From Chitinophaga sancti (GTDB lineage: Bacteria > Bacteroidota > Bacteroidia > Chitinophagales > Chitinophagaceae), in NCBI RefSeq assembly GCF_034087045.1, contig NZ_CP139247.1, forward strand, positions 4,986,001 through 5,050,000: DNA of 64,000 bases. Reading direction: 5' to 3'. Every line of letters begins with the position of its first letter. The first letter of the stretch is position 1. Positions 17,529 through 26,021 of the stretch are shown one piece after another. A program made the translations under genes and the position numbers. The notes under the pieces are model-generated. The model saw nothing but the letters and a program-made list of their open reading frames with translations. It made no database searches and was not told the DNA's origin.

Positions 17529-20006
17529 TTATTTCTTACGGAGGTACAATGCAAGACTTCCTGCCAATAAAAGCAACATAATAATATAACTGGCGAGGGA
17601 TAATTTTACACCTGCATAATATGCTTCAGGTGCAAAAATGAATGTGATGGTATGGTCGCCTGCCGGAACAGACATGCCTCTCAAAGCATAGTTTACCCTG
17701 GTATAAGGCGCTTCTTTTCCATCGATATAAGCTTTCCATCCCTGGCGGTAATAGATCTCAGAAAATACGGCAAACTGTGGTGTTGCCGCCTTCGATGTAT
17801 ACGCAATGGTATCCTGGTGATTAAACAGTAAAGCAATGACGGCACTGGAATCAAACTGGAAATCAGCTTTCACCAGTGGTTTATATTGCTGGTCTATCAC
17901 CACGGTATCTTTTGGATGGAAGGTGGTGAGTGCATTCATTTCCGCATCTGCATCCGGTACCCACTGAATGGCTTTTACAAACCAGGCATTGCCCAGCGCA
18001 TCCGGATTCTGATGTACGGCAGGACCTTCCACGCCGTTGGTGATGATGTACTTTGTATTTAGCATGTTCAGTACCTGCATGTTGTTCTGACTGATCTGTC
18101 TTTCAATCAGGTCCTGGTACAGCTGCAGCTTTGCCGCATGGTAACCGCCTATGCTCTTATGATAATAAGAGGTCATGGCGTCCTGGAACGGGTTGCGGGT
18201 CAGGTTAAAAACGCGGTAGTACGGATCCTTGTCCTGCAGTATCTGCTGATCGGCAGGAGAGGCCTGAAATGGCATACTATAAGAGCCGGCATCCATGAAA
18301 CTATCTTCGTTCAGATAGCGCCTGTCTACCTGCAGCAGATCGATCATGATGAGTAAAGTGATACCAATAGTCAGGTAACGCGCCTGTAGTTTCCCCTTGA
18401 TAAAGAACCACAGGAGGCCAAATGCCAGTGCTGCAAAAAAGATAGAACGAAATACATCACTTCTGTACAGATCCGCCCTGTCTGCCCTTGTAGCAGCCAT
18501 CAGTTTGTCTGCAATATCGGTCCGGCCCTGTGTCATTTGTACCAGCTGGGCATGGAACTGATCATCGCTATGCGGGTTGGCGTTGTCGCCGGTTGCATTG
18601 GTATACCGCATACTGGTAGATGCCAGCAGTAACAACACCAGTAAGCCCCCCATGATATAGCCAGACCATTTCAGTTTCTTCAGTAGCTCCTCTTTTTTGA
18701 TTTCACCGCTGATCAGTTCCTGCAATGCCATCACGGCTAATATCGCAAATGATAACTGCGGGATGATCAATGCCTGCGAAGGTGCGCGGAACTTATCATA
18801 AAGCGGAAAATGATCGAACATAAAATAATTGAAAGCAGCAAAGTTGCTACCCCATGCCAGCATAATACCCAGCACAGAAATGCCGATCAGCCACCATTTG
18901 TGCCATGAACGAATGATGAACAACCCAAGCAGTGCAAGCAGGCACACAATGACACCCAGGTACACAGGACCTGAGGTACCTAGTAAAGACTGATCTCCCC
19001 AATACAGGTTCCAGCTGCTTACCAGTTTTTCTGCATTGTCAGCAGGTACACCGATTTCGGTTAATGTTTTATAGGTAGTAGAATTCGTGCCTAGTTTACC
19101 ACTTGAACTACCTCCGTATATATCAGGGGCAATGAGCGTGAACGTTTCAAACTTGCCATAACTCCATTGAAAAGCATAATCCTTCCCATTTTGTTGTTCG
19201 GCAGTTTCACCCGGCAGTGGGCTCAATGGCGACTTGCCACCACGGGTACTTTCTTTGGAATATTGATACGTTGTCCATAGGCTCACGGCATTGGAAGCCA
19301 GTGCCAGTCCAACCGCAAGCAAAACCAGTAAACTACCTGTAATAAGGTGTTTAAACGCTTTTTCCCTGATAGAATAGACGGCATAGGCAATACCCAGGAT
19401 GGCCAGTATCAGGAAGAAATAATACGTCATCTGCAGGTGATTGGCGGCAATCAGGTAGGAGAGGGAGAGTGCCATGATGCCCGTACCCGCCAGGTAACTA
19501 CGCCGGGTAATGAGCACCAGGCCTGCAATGACCGCCGGCAGATAAGCCAGTGCGATCATCTTGGTATCATGGCCCGTGACGATGATAATAGGCGAATAGC
19601 TGGCATAGGTATACGCCACTGCACCGGCAAAACCGATCCATGAGCGCGTACCTAAAACTATGCAAAGCAAATAAAAACAAAGTGCGGAGAGAAACAATAC
19701 ATTGATCGGCTTGGGCAATCCCAGTGTGAGGATAGCAGGAATTGCACTATCAATGTGGTAAGGAGATTCCATGGCCAGCTGGAAGGTCGGCATACCGCCA
19801 AACATACTGGTGGTCCATAATGGAGGAATGCCATGCTCTTTTTTATAATCCATGGCTTCTTTGGCCATCGCCTGCCACTGCACATTATCACTCTGACTGA
19901 TAACCTTATCTTCTAATACGGGTTTGCAATACAAAATCGCAAGGATCAGCAAACCCAGGATGGCTGCCAGGTGCGGTAACAGGGACTTGAACCAACTGGT
20001 TTTCAT
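17529..20006 (-). CDS. YfhO family membrane protein
   Basis: Large polytopic inner-membrane protein of 825 residues with a dozen or more hydrophobic helices, an extended soluble segment near the C-terminus (from about residue 590) and a final helix ending in LYLRKK. YfhO signatures seen are ISQSDNVQWQAM near the N-terminus, MFGGMPTFQL, GYHAAKLQLYQDLI, LNMLNTKYIITN and YRQGWKAYIDGKEAPYTRVNYALRG. The family resembles GT-C glycosyltransferases and is linked to glycosylation of lipoteichoic acid in Firmicutes; its role in Bacteroidota is not established. The downstream hairpin at 17488-17523 ends the transcript, which may begin at the HxlR gene. Confidence 0.85.
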   Translation of the reverse strand: MKTSWFKSLLPHLAAILGLLILAILYCKPVLEDKVISQSDNVQWQAMAKEAMDYKKEHGIPPLWTTSMFGGMPTFQLAMESPYHIDSAIPAILTLGLPKPINVLFLSALCFYLLCIVLGTRSWIGFAGAVAYTYASYSPIIIVTGHDTKMIALAYLPAVIAGLVLITRRSYLAGTGIMALSLSYLIAANHLQMTYYFFLILAILGIAYAVYSIREKAFKHLITGSLLVLLAVGLALASNAVSLWTTYQYSKESTRGGKSPLSPLPGETAEQQNGKDYAFQWSYGKFETFTLIAPDIYGGSSSGKLGTNSTTYKTLTEIGVPADNAEKLVSSWNLYWGDQSLLGTSGPVYLGVIVCLLALLGLFIIRSWHKWWLIGISVLGIMLAWGSNFAAFNYFMFDHFPLYDKFRAPSQALIIPQLSFAILAVMALQELISGEIKKEELLKKLKWSGYIMGGLLVLLLLASTSMRYTNATGDNANPHSDDQFHAQLVQMTQGRTDIADKLMAATRADRADLYRSDVFRSIFFAALAFGLLWFFIKGKLQARYLTIGITLLIMIDLLQVDRRYLNEDSFMDAGSYSMPFQASPADQQILQDKDPYYRVFNLTRNPFQDAMTSYYHKSIGGYHAAKLQLYQDLIERQISQNNMQVLNMLNTKYIITNGVEGPAVHQNPDALGNAWFVKAIQWVPDADAEMNALTTFHPKDTVVIDQQYKPLVKADFQFDSSAVIALLFNHQDTIAYTSKAATPQFAVFSEIYYRQGWKAYIDGKEAPYTRVNYALRGMSVPAGDHTITFIFAPEAYYAGVKLSLASYIIMLLLLAGSLALYLRKK

Positions 20007-20027
20007 AGCAGTATATTAAGTTGTATG

Positions 20028-21353
20028 TTATTCCTCTTCCTCTTTAGAATCGTTTTCAATATTGCAGATATGCACCTTGGCAATACGGTGCTGGTCCATC
20101 TTCACCACTTCCATTTTCAGGTTTTTCCATTTCAGGCTATCGCCACTCTGAGGTATTTTACCCAGTTTGTCGAGGATAAAACCACCCAGGGTTACAAAGT
20201 TAGTTACATTCACTCTTTGCTGGTCGGCATCTAGACCGATTAGTTCCAGGAATTCCACGAATGGCAGCTGTCCGTCTACCAGCATACTGCCATCTTCATG
20301 GCGGATCACTTCGTATTCAAATTCATTTGTTTCAGAGATATCACCTACCAGTGCATCTACGATGTCGTTGATGGTGACGAGACCTTTGATAGAACCAAAT
20401 TCGTCAACGACCATGGCCTGGTAAATGCGCTCTCTTTTATAGAGTTCCAGTAGCTGGTAAGTACGGTTGTGAACCGTCACCACCAGCAGTTTGCGGCTCA
20501 GGGCGGACAGGTTATTGATGGCAGCGTTGAAATTATCGCTGAGCAGGTCTTTGCTGTAAACAAAGCCGGTAGTGTGATCCAGGTCGCCGTTAGCCAGCGG
20601 GTACATGGTATGTTTATGTTTCAGGATCTTAGCCTTGTTTATTTCCGGGCTATCCTGGATATCCAGCCAGATCACCTCATTTCGTGGGGTCATGAGGGTA
20701 GATACATGGCGGTCGCCCAGGTTAAATACGTTTTGAATCAGGGCTTTCTCTGTTTCTTCAATCACACCGCCCTGGTGGCTTTCAGCAATGATCACACGGA
20801 GTTCCTCTTCCGTGTGTATGTCTTCATTTTCATGAACGGGGGTGATACCAATGATACGGAGGATCACATTGGCCAGGCCATTCAGGATCCAGATGAAAGG
20901 ACGGAAAATGACATAGAACAATTTCAGCGGCACTGCCACTGTAAAAGTAGTCGGCACTGGTTTGCGGATAGCGAGAGATTTGGGAGCCAGCTCGCCAAAT
21001 ACGATATGTAGAATGGTGATAGCGAGGAATGCACAGCCGATGGCTACTTTTTGAGCGATACCTACATCTGGTTTCAGACCCAGCGAAGTAAAGAGATTGA
21101 TGATCATTTCAGTCATCACCTTTTCACCAACCCAGCCAAGGCCCAGAGAAGCGAGGGTAATACCTAACTGGGTAGCTGCCAGATAGCCGTCAAGGTTATT
21201 CAGCATGTCTTTGGCTATCTTGGATACTGTTTTATTGCGACCTGAGTTTACTTCTATCTGCGAGGATCGGACCTTTACGATAGCAAATTCTGCAGCAACG
21301 AAAAACCCGTTCAGCAGCACCAAAAAGATGGTAAAAAATATTTCTAAGCTCAT
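20028..21353 (-). CDS. Hemolysin/CorC-type CNNM membrane protein with CBS pair
   Basis: Inner-membrane protein of 441 residues. The first 170 residues form a DUF21/CNNM membrane domain (FVAAEFAIVKVRSSQIE and the GYLAATQLGITLASLGLGW segment). A CBS pair follows (VSTLMTPRNEVIWLD, then MVVDEFGSIKGLVTINDIVDALVGDI), and a CorC/HlyC C-terminal domain ends the protein. Family members are implicated in Mg2+/Co2+ export or resistance. The gene lies 18 bp after the HxlR stop and 21 bp before the YfhO-type gene, so the three are probably one transcript. Confidence 0.88.
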   Translation of the reverse strand: MSLEIFFTIFLVLLNGFFVAAEFAIVKVRSSQIEVNSGRNKTVSKIAKDMLNNLDGYLAATQLGITLASLGLGWVGEKVMTEMIINLFTSLGLKPDVGIAQKVAIGCAFLAITILHIVFGELAPKSLAIRKPVPTTFTVAVPLKLFYVIFRPFIWILNGLANVILRIIGITPVHENEDIHTEEELRVIIAESHQGGVIEETEKALIQNVFNLGDRHVSTLMTPRNEVIWLDIQDSPEINKAKILKHKHTMYPLANGDLDHTTGFVYSKDLLSDNFNAAINNLSALSRKLLVVTVHNRTYQLLELYKRERIYQAMVVDEFGSIKGLVTINDIVDALVGDISETNEFEYEVIRHEDGSMLVDGQLPFVEFLELIGLDADQQRVNVTNFVTLGGFILDKLGKIPQSGDSLKWKNLKMEVVKMDQHRIAKVHICNIENDSKEEEE

Positions 21354-21371
21354 TATTGCGTGTCTTAATTT

Positions 21372-21731
21372 TTAAACTTTTGTTTTGTGAGGTCTATGCA
21401 CATCCCCCCATTCAGATATGATCTGTAACATAGGTTGGAGTGAGGCACCGTCTTTAGTGAGCTCGTATTCTACTCTTGGCGGCACTTCGGCATAAACCAG
21501 TCGATTGATTAGTCCGTCTTTTTCCAGTTCTCTCAACTGCAGGACCAGGATTCTTTCAGATACATCGGGAATAGATTTTTTCAGTTCACTATACCGCAGC
21601 TTGCCATTGAGCAGGCTCCACAGGATAGTCGGTTTCCATCGGCCGCCTATTACATCCAGCGTATACGCCATGCCGCAGTTGTTGCTGATTTTATTCCTGT
21701 TCAATGTATTAGTAGAGCTTTCTTTTCTCAT
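21372..21731 (-). CDS. HxlR family transcriptional regulator
   Basis: Winged-helix repressor of 119 residues. It shows the full HxlR pattern: Cys19 before MAYTLDVIGGRWKPTILWSL, then LRYSELKKSIPDVSERIL, LRELEKDGLINR and VPPRVEYELT. The N-terminal Cys suggests thiol or electrophile sensing, as in YodB/HypR relatives. A promoter-like element and paired TCAGTAC sites lie directly upstream, which suggests autoregulation. It precedes the CBS-domain membrane protein gene by 18 bp. Confidence 0.92.
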   Translation of the reverse strand: MRKESSTNTLNRNKISNNCGMAYTLDVIGGRWKPTILWSLLNGKLRYSELKKSIPDVSERILVLQLRELEKDGLINRLVYAEVPPRVEYELTKDGASLQPMLQIISEWGDVHRPHKTKV

Positions 21732-21745
21732 TACTTACATTTTTG

Positions 21746-21782
21746 TCAGTACTCTATAAAAATATCAGTACCCCCAAAGTTA
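21746..21782 (-). promoter_or_regulatory. Candidate HxlR promoter and operator
   Basis: On the minus strand TAACTTTG (complement of 21775-21782) matches the Bacteroidota -7 consensus TAnnTTTG. Between it and the start codon, TCAGTAC occurs twice, at 21746-21752 and 21765-21771, 19 bp apart, and the two sites also form the inverted repeat GTACT-N13-AGTAC (21749-21771). GTACT-type dyads are typical of HxlR-family operators. Placement downstream of the -7 element fits a roadblock repressor site. Confidence 0.55.
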
Positions 21783-22149
21783 ATGTTTAACAGTTAAAGG
21801 AAAAAACTATTATGAAAGAGGCTGTGATTCCATGGTTTTGTACAAGTCACAGGCCAATTTATCCCAAACAGCCTACATCTATAGTAGGAAATCCGTATTT
21901 TAGGAAATATAACCCTTGAATAGACCTGCTTCCGTTATCAGCAACGCCCTCCAAGGTCCAGATGGCCAGGAGTAGGTTTAATGCCCGCATTACCAATATG
22001 AAAGCAACTTTGCACCCTTCTTTTTCGCAAAATGCCGCTACCCTGCTCAATGCTACAGGGAATACCGCTGCCGGCCTGCTCACTGATAAATGGTTAGTAA
22101 AATTTGAAAAAAAGTAATAGCTTAACCCGCTAATTAACCATTTTACGTT
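21783..22149. other. Intergenic region with a possible gene remnant
   Basis: Between the HxlR gene and the divergent alpha-galactosidase. A plus-strand frame open from about 21921 to 22117, with an ATG near 21963, could encode a roughly 50-residue peptide ending in DKWLVKFEKK, and the opposite strand is also open over 21859-22083. Neither resembles a family I know. Possibly decayed coding sequence; the promoter of the galactosidase must also be here. Confidence 0.3.
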
Positions 22150-24303
22150 ATGATTAAACAGGTCGCTATTGCCTTTACGCTATTTTGCTGCTTACCCGTC
22201 ACGCATTTGCTGGCGCAGGAACGATTCTCTACCAGTACCAGTCATTTACAACTGGATTTTGAAGTAGATGGCAAAGGAAGATTATTACAGAAATACTTTG
22301 GTCCCAAACTCGCAGATGGCGGAGAACAGCTTCGTCCTGTAGAGCGTTGGGAGGCTTATACACCCGCTGGCACAAACAACCTGTTTGAACCTGCTATACA
22401 GGTCACCCATGCGGATGGCAACCCTTCGCTGGAACTTTTGTACATTGACCATAACACGGTAAAAACAGATGACAATATAACTGCGACCACCATCACCCTG
22501 CGTGATCCGAAATATCCGTTTACCGTATTACTACATGTCAATACCTATGCTAAAGAAGACATCTTTAAGGTATGGACAGAGATCAGTCATAAGGAAAAAG
22601 GGGCCGTTGTCCTGGCAAATTTCGCATCCAGCATCCTGCACTTCAATGCACATAAATACTACCTTACCAACTTCCATGGTGACTGGGCCGAAGAAATGAA
22701 GATGGATGAAAACGAACTGACCAGTGGTATCAAGATCCTTGATTCCAAACTGGGTACCCGTGCAGATATGTACCAGATGCCTTTCTATTTTGTTTCTTTA
22801 GATGAACCTTCTACTGAAACGCATGGCGCTGTAATGGCAGGTACGCTGGCATGGACGGGCAATTTCCGCTTTGCTTTTGAAGTCGATGAGTTGAATATGC
22901 TTCGGGTTATTTCAGGTATGAACACCTATGCTTCTCAATATAAGCTACAACCTGACCAGAATTTTGAAACGCCTGCATTTATATTTTCCTATAGCGATAA
23001 TGGCCGTGCTGCTATCACTCACAACTTCCATCGCTGGGGTGCCAGGTATGGTGTAATTGATGGCGATAAACCACGTACCGTATTGCTGAACAACTGGGAG
23101 GCGACTGGTTTTGATTTCAATGAAGAAAAGCTCTCTGCTTTGTTTGACGATGCCAATAAATTAGGGGCTGATCTGTTTTTGTTGGATGACGGGTGGTTTG
23201 GTAATAAGTACCCTCGTAATGCGGATAATGCAGGCCTGGGCGACTGGCAGGAAATGAAGGCTAAACTGCCGCATGGACTGGGTTACCTGGTAAAAACTGC
23301 GGAAGAGAAAAAGGTGAAATTTGGTATCTGGCTGGAACCAGAAATGGTGAATCCTGCCAGCGATCTGTATCACCAGCATCCTGACTGGATACTTAAGCTG
23401 CCTAACAGAAGTGAAGATTACTTCCGTAACCAGTTGGTATTGGACCTGGTAAATCCTAAAGTACAGGATTTTGTATATGGCATCGTTGACAACATGATGA
23501 CTGCCAACCCGGGTATTGCCTACATCAAGTGGGATTGTAACCGTATGATCACAAATGCGTATTCTCCTTATTTGAAAGACAACCAGGGAGGACTATATAT
23601 TGAATATACCCGCAGTTTGTACCAGGTGCTGAAACGTATCCGTAGCAAGTATCCGCACTTAGCGATCATGCTGTGCTCCGGTGGTGGTGGAAGGGTTGAT
23701 TATGGAGCGTTGCCTTACTTTACAGAGTTCTGGGCAAGTGATAATACAGATCCGTTTGAAAGGGTATTTATACAGTGGGGTTATTCTTATTTCTTCCCCT
23801 CATTTACTGTAGCCGACCACGTTACCTCATGGGGTAAGCAATCCCTGAAGTTCCGTACAGATGTGGCGATGATGGGCAGACTGGGCTATGATATTAACCT
23901 GGATAAATTCACGGGAGATGAATGGACATTTAGTCAGCAGGCCGTGGCAAACTATAAACGTTTGCAGCCGGTACTGGCGCATGGCGATCTGTATCGTTTG
24001 ATCTCTCCCTATAAGGAGAATAGGGCCGTGTTGATGTATGTGGATGCTGCGCAATCAAAATCAGTCTTATTCGCTTATAACCTGCATACCCGTTTTGGTG
24101 AAAACTTTGCACCTGTAAAATTGCAGGGATTGGATCCACACAGGCAATACAGGGTGACGGAAATCAACCTGAAGCCCGGCGAAGAATCTCATTTATATGA
24201 AAACAATAAGATATTTTCGGGCGATTATCTCATGAAAGCGGGTATCAATGTATCCGGGAATGAGCCGTTATCCAGCAAAGTATTGGAAATTGTGGCTGAA
24301 TGA
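22150..24303 (+). CDS. Alpha-galactosidase, GH36
   Basis: Exported glycoside hydrolase of 717 residues that would release terminal alpha-galactose from oligosaccharides or polysaccharide side chains. It has a signal peptide (cleavage near LLAQ), an N-terminal beta-supersandwich, and a central barrel with NNWEATGFDF, LFLLDDGWFG, KFGIWLEPEMVNP, YIKWDCNR (nucleophile Asp462) and CSGGGGRVDYG. The acid/base is Asp531 in WASDNTDPFER. Length and order fit GH36. Its stop codon overlaps the ATG of the OmpA gene (ATGA), so the two are translationally coupled. A SusC/SusD pair lies 1.7 kb downstream on the same strand, after a terminator. Confidence 0.95.
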   Translation: MIKQVAIAFTLFCCLPVTHLLAQERFSTSTSHLQLDFEVDGKGRLLQKYFGPKLADGGEQLRPVERWEAYTPAGTNNLFEPAIQVTHADGNPSLELLYIDHNTVKTDDNITATTITLRDPKYPFTVLLHVNTYAKEDIFKVWTEISHKEKGAVVLANFASSILHFNAHKYYLTNFHGDWAEEMKMDENELTSGIKILDSKLGTRADMYQMPFYFVSLDEPSTETHGAVMAGTLAWTGNFRFAFEVDELNMLRVISGMNTYASQYKLQPDQNFETPAFIFSYSDNGRAAITHNFHRWGARYGVIDGDKPRTVLLNNWEATGFDFNEEKLSALFDDANKLGADLFLLDDGWFGNKYPRNADNAGLGDWQEMKAKLPHGLGYLVKTAEEKKVKFGIWLEPEMVNPASDLYHQHPDWILKLPNRSEDYFRNQLVLDLVNPKVQDFVYGIVDNMMTANPGIAYIKWDCNRMITNAYSPYLKDNQGGLYIEYTRSLYQVLKRIRSKYPHLAIMLCSGGGGRVDYGALPYFTEFWASDNTDPFERVFIQWGYSYFFPSFTVADHVTSWGKQSLKFRTDVAMMGRLGYDINLDKFTGDEWTFSQQAVANYKRLQPVLAHGDLYRLISPYKENRAVLMYVDAAQSKSVLFAYNLHTRFGENFAPVKLQGLDPHRQYRVTEINLKPGEESHLYENNKIFSGDYLMKAGINVSGNEPLSSKVLEIVAE

Positions 24304-25778
24304 AAATAAGCTTACTGATTATATTATTCTGTTACTGTACAAACCTGCTTAGGGCACAGAATATAGTGCCGAATGCGAGTTTTGAAGAAGTAAATATCTG
24401 CACGGAATACATAGCGCCCTGCGCTCCCTGCGGGTGGATGGCTGTTGCACCAGAGATGATCAAGATGAAGTATCTCTGTAATGGCGCCGCTTTGCAGGGG
24501 CAGCACTATGTATCCCTGTTGCAGGAAGGGCCGGTGGAGAATCCGGATGCAAGGGTGTATATACAAACCCGGTTGCTGTGTGCGTTGCAAAAGGGACAGG
24601 CGTATAAGATCAGGGTGTATATGAATACGGAAAATTATCCGTTGCGTATCGGACTTCGGTTTGATACGGCTTTTATCTTTAATGAGAATACAGGTTGTTT
24701 GTCACAACCTGTCAGCGTAGAACTGAATGAAGCGGATCAGCAAAAAAAACTGTGGCATACCAAAATGCCCTGGTATATATTGGAGAAGACCTATGTCGCT
24801 ACCAGTAATGCAACCCACCTGGTAGTAGGGAATTTCAAAGCACCTGTTCGTAAAAATGGATTTTCCGGTTATACCAATGCACAGGTATTAATAGATAGTA
24901 TCAGCATTACACCTGTCAATGAGCAATTGCCGTTATGCGAAGACACCGCTGCTACCCGGGCTGCTTTATATGCAGAACATCACAGGCATTCTATCCCGGA
25001 AGCTTTGACCCCGGGCAGACCTGTCCTGCATACACTCAATGGGAGTCATGAGGGATGTGATACATTGATATTGAAAGATGATTTATTTAACCAGGATCAT
25101 ACCACGATTAATGAACGGTATCGCCAGCCTATCAACGAAGCATTGAAGAATTATAAAGGGGATACGACTATGCGGATCCAGTTGGTCGGCCATGCATGGC
25201 AGGCAGCATCGGAGGAGTACAATAAAATTATTTCCTATGATAAGGCAAAGGCCGTAGCTACTTATCTTGTATATAATGAAGGCTATAGTTTTGATGATTT
25301 TCAGATAAGGGGAGAGGGGAAGCGCAATCCGCGATATGATACAACTGAGGCAGATAATAATCGGGTAGAAATGATCTTGTGTCATGTAGCGCCGCCGGTG
25401 TTGGTAGTGAAGAAGCCGGTCCCCCCACCTGATACACTGGTAATACCAGATATATTGTTCAAATTTAATAGTAGTGAACTCAATCCGGCATTGCATGCAG
25501 CACTTGATAGTTTGATGAAAAAAATACCTACGGATGGAAGTGTGCAATTGCAGGTGACAGGGCATACAGATAATGCAGGTAATGACGATTATAATTATAC
25601 TTTATCATTACGTAGAGCAAATGCCGTAGCTTCTTATATGCAGCAGTACGGCGTAGGAGATGACATCCGCCAGATTAGCGGGGCGGGCGAAACCCAGCCG
25701 GTGGCGGATAATAAGACATTAGAAGGAAGAAGGAAAAACCGGAGAGTGGAAATAATTATTTTCCATACCACAGATTAA
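24300..25778 (+). CDS. OmpA family protein with two OmpA-like domains
   Basis: Envelope protein of 492 residues with a signal peptide (cleavage near LLRAQ). The N-terminal 210 residues begin IVPNASFEEVN, with several Cys residues, and look like a jelly-roll or carbohydrate-binding-like module. A degenerate OmpA-like domain spans about 250-360 (VGHAWQAASEEYNKIISYDKA, then GEGKRNPRYD and NRVEMIL). A canonical OmpA C-terminal domain follows at about 385-492 (VTGHTDNAGNDDYNYTLSLRRA, ISGAGETQPV, RRKNRRVEIIIF), which should bind peptidoglycan. It starts within the last codons of the alpha-galactosidase, an unusual pairing. Confidence 0.85.
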   Translation: MKISLLIILFCYCTNLLRAQNIVPNASFEEVNICTEYIAPCAPCGWMAVAPEMIKMKYLCNGAALQGQHYVSLLQEGPVENPDARVYIQTRLLCALQKGQAYKIRVYMNTENYPLRIGLRFDTAFIFNENTGCLSQPVSVELNEADQQKKLWHTKMPWYILEKTYVATSNATHLVVGNFKAPVRKNGFSGYTNAQVLIDSISITPVNEQLPLCEDTAATRAALYAEHHRHSIPEALTPGRPVLHTLNGSHEGCDTLILKDDLFNQDHTTINERYRQPINEALKNYKGDTTMRIQLVGHAWQAASEEYNKIISYDKAKAVATYLVYNEGYSFDDFQIRGEGKRNPRYDTTEADNNRVEMILCHVAPPVLVVKKPVPPPDTLVIPDILFKFNSSELNPALHAALDSLMKKIPTDGSVQLQVTGHTDNAGNDDYNYTLSLRRANAVASYMQQYGVGDDIRQISGAGETQPVADNKTLEGRRKNRRVEIIIFHTTD

Positions 25779-25869
25779 AATAGCACAACATTCATAATAA
25801 AAAACTTTTCGGGGCAAACCTTCCCGGTACAAAGGCTTCCCGCCTTATTGCAGGCCGCAGGCCCTGCCC

Positions 25870-25910
25870 ACAAACAAACGCTGCTGCCGAAGGTAGCAGC
25901 GTTTGTTTGT
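25870..25910 (+). terminator. Long perfect hairpin terminator after the galactosidase/OmpA pair
   Basis: A 19-bp stem with a GAA loop: the left arm (25870-25888) begins ACAAACAAACGCTGCT and the right arm (25892-25910) is its complement with one G-U pair. It separates the galactosidase/OmpA pair from the susCD operon. Confidence 0.7.
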
Positions 25911-25968
25911 ACAATATATTTTCCTACATTTAAAACAGAGAAACCAGAATCAATCACTCAAAGGAAGA

Positions 25969-26002
25969 TTTGTCTAACTCAATAATCTGTACAGTCACTT
26001 TG
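25969..26002 (+). promoter_or_regulatory. Candidate promoter of the susCD operon
   Basis: TTTG (25969-25972) and TCACTTTG (25995-26002, one mismatch to TAnnTTTG) resemble Bacteroidota -33 and -7 elements, but the 22-bp spacing is slightly long. The start codon is 20 bp further on, which would leave a very short leader. Confidence 0.3.
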
Positions 26003-26021
26003 TTCACCTAAAACTCAACTT

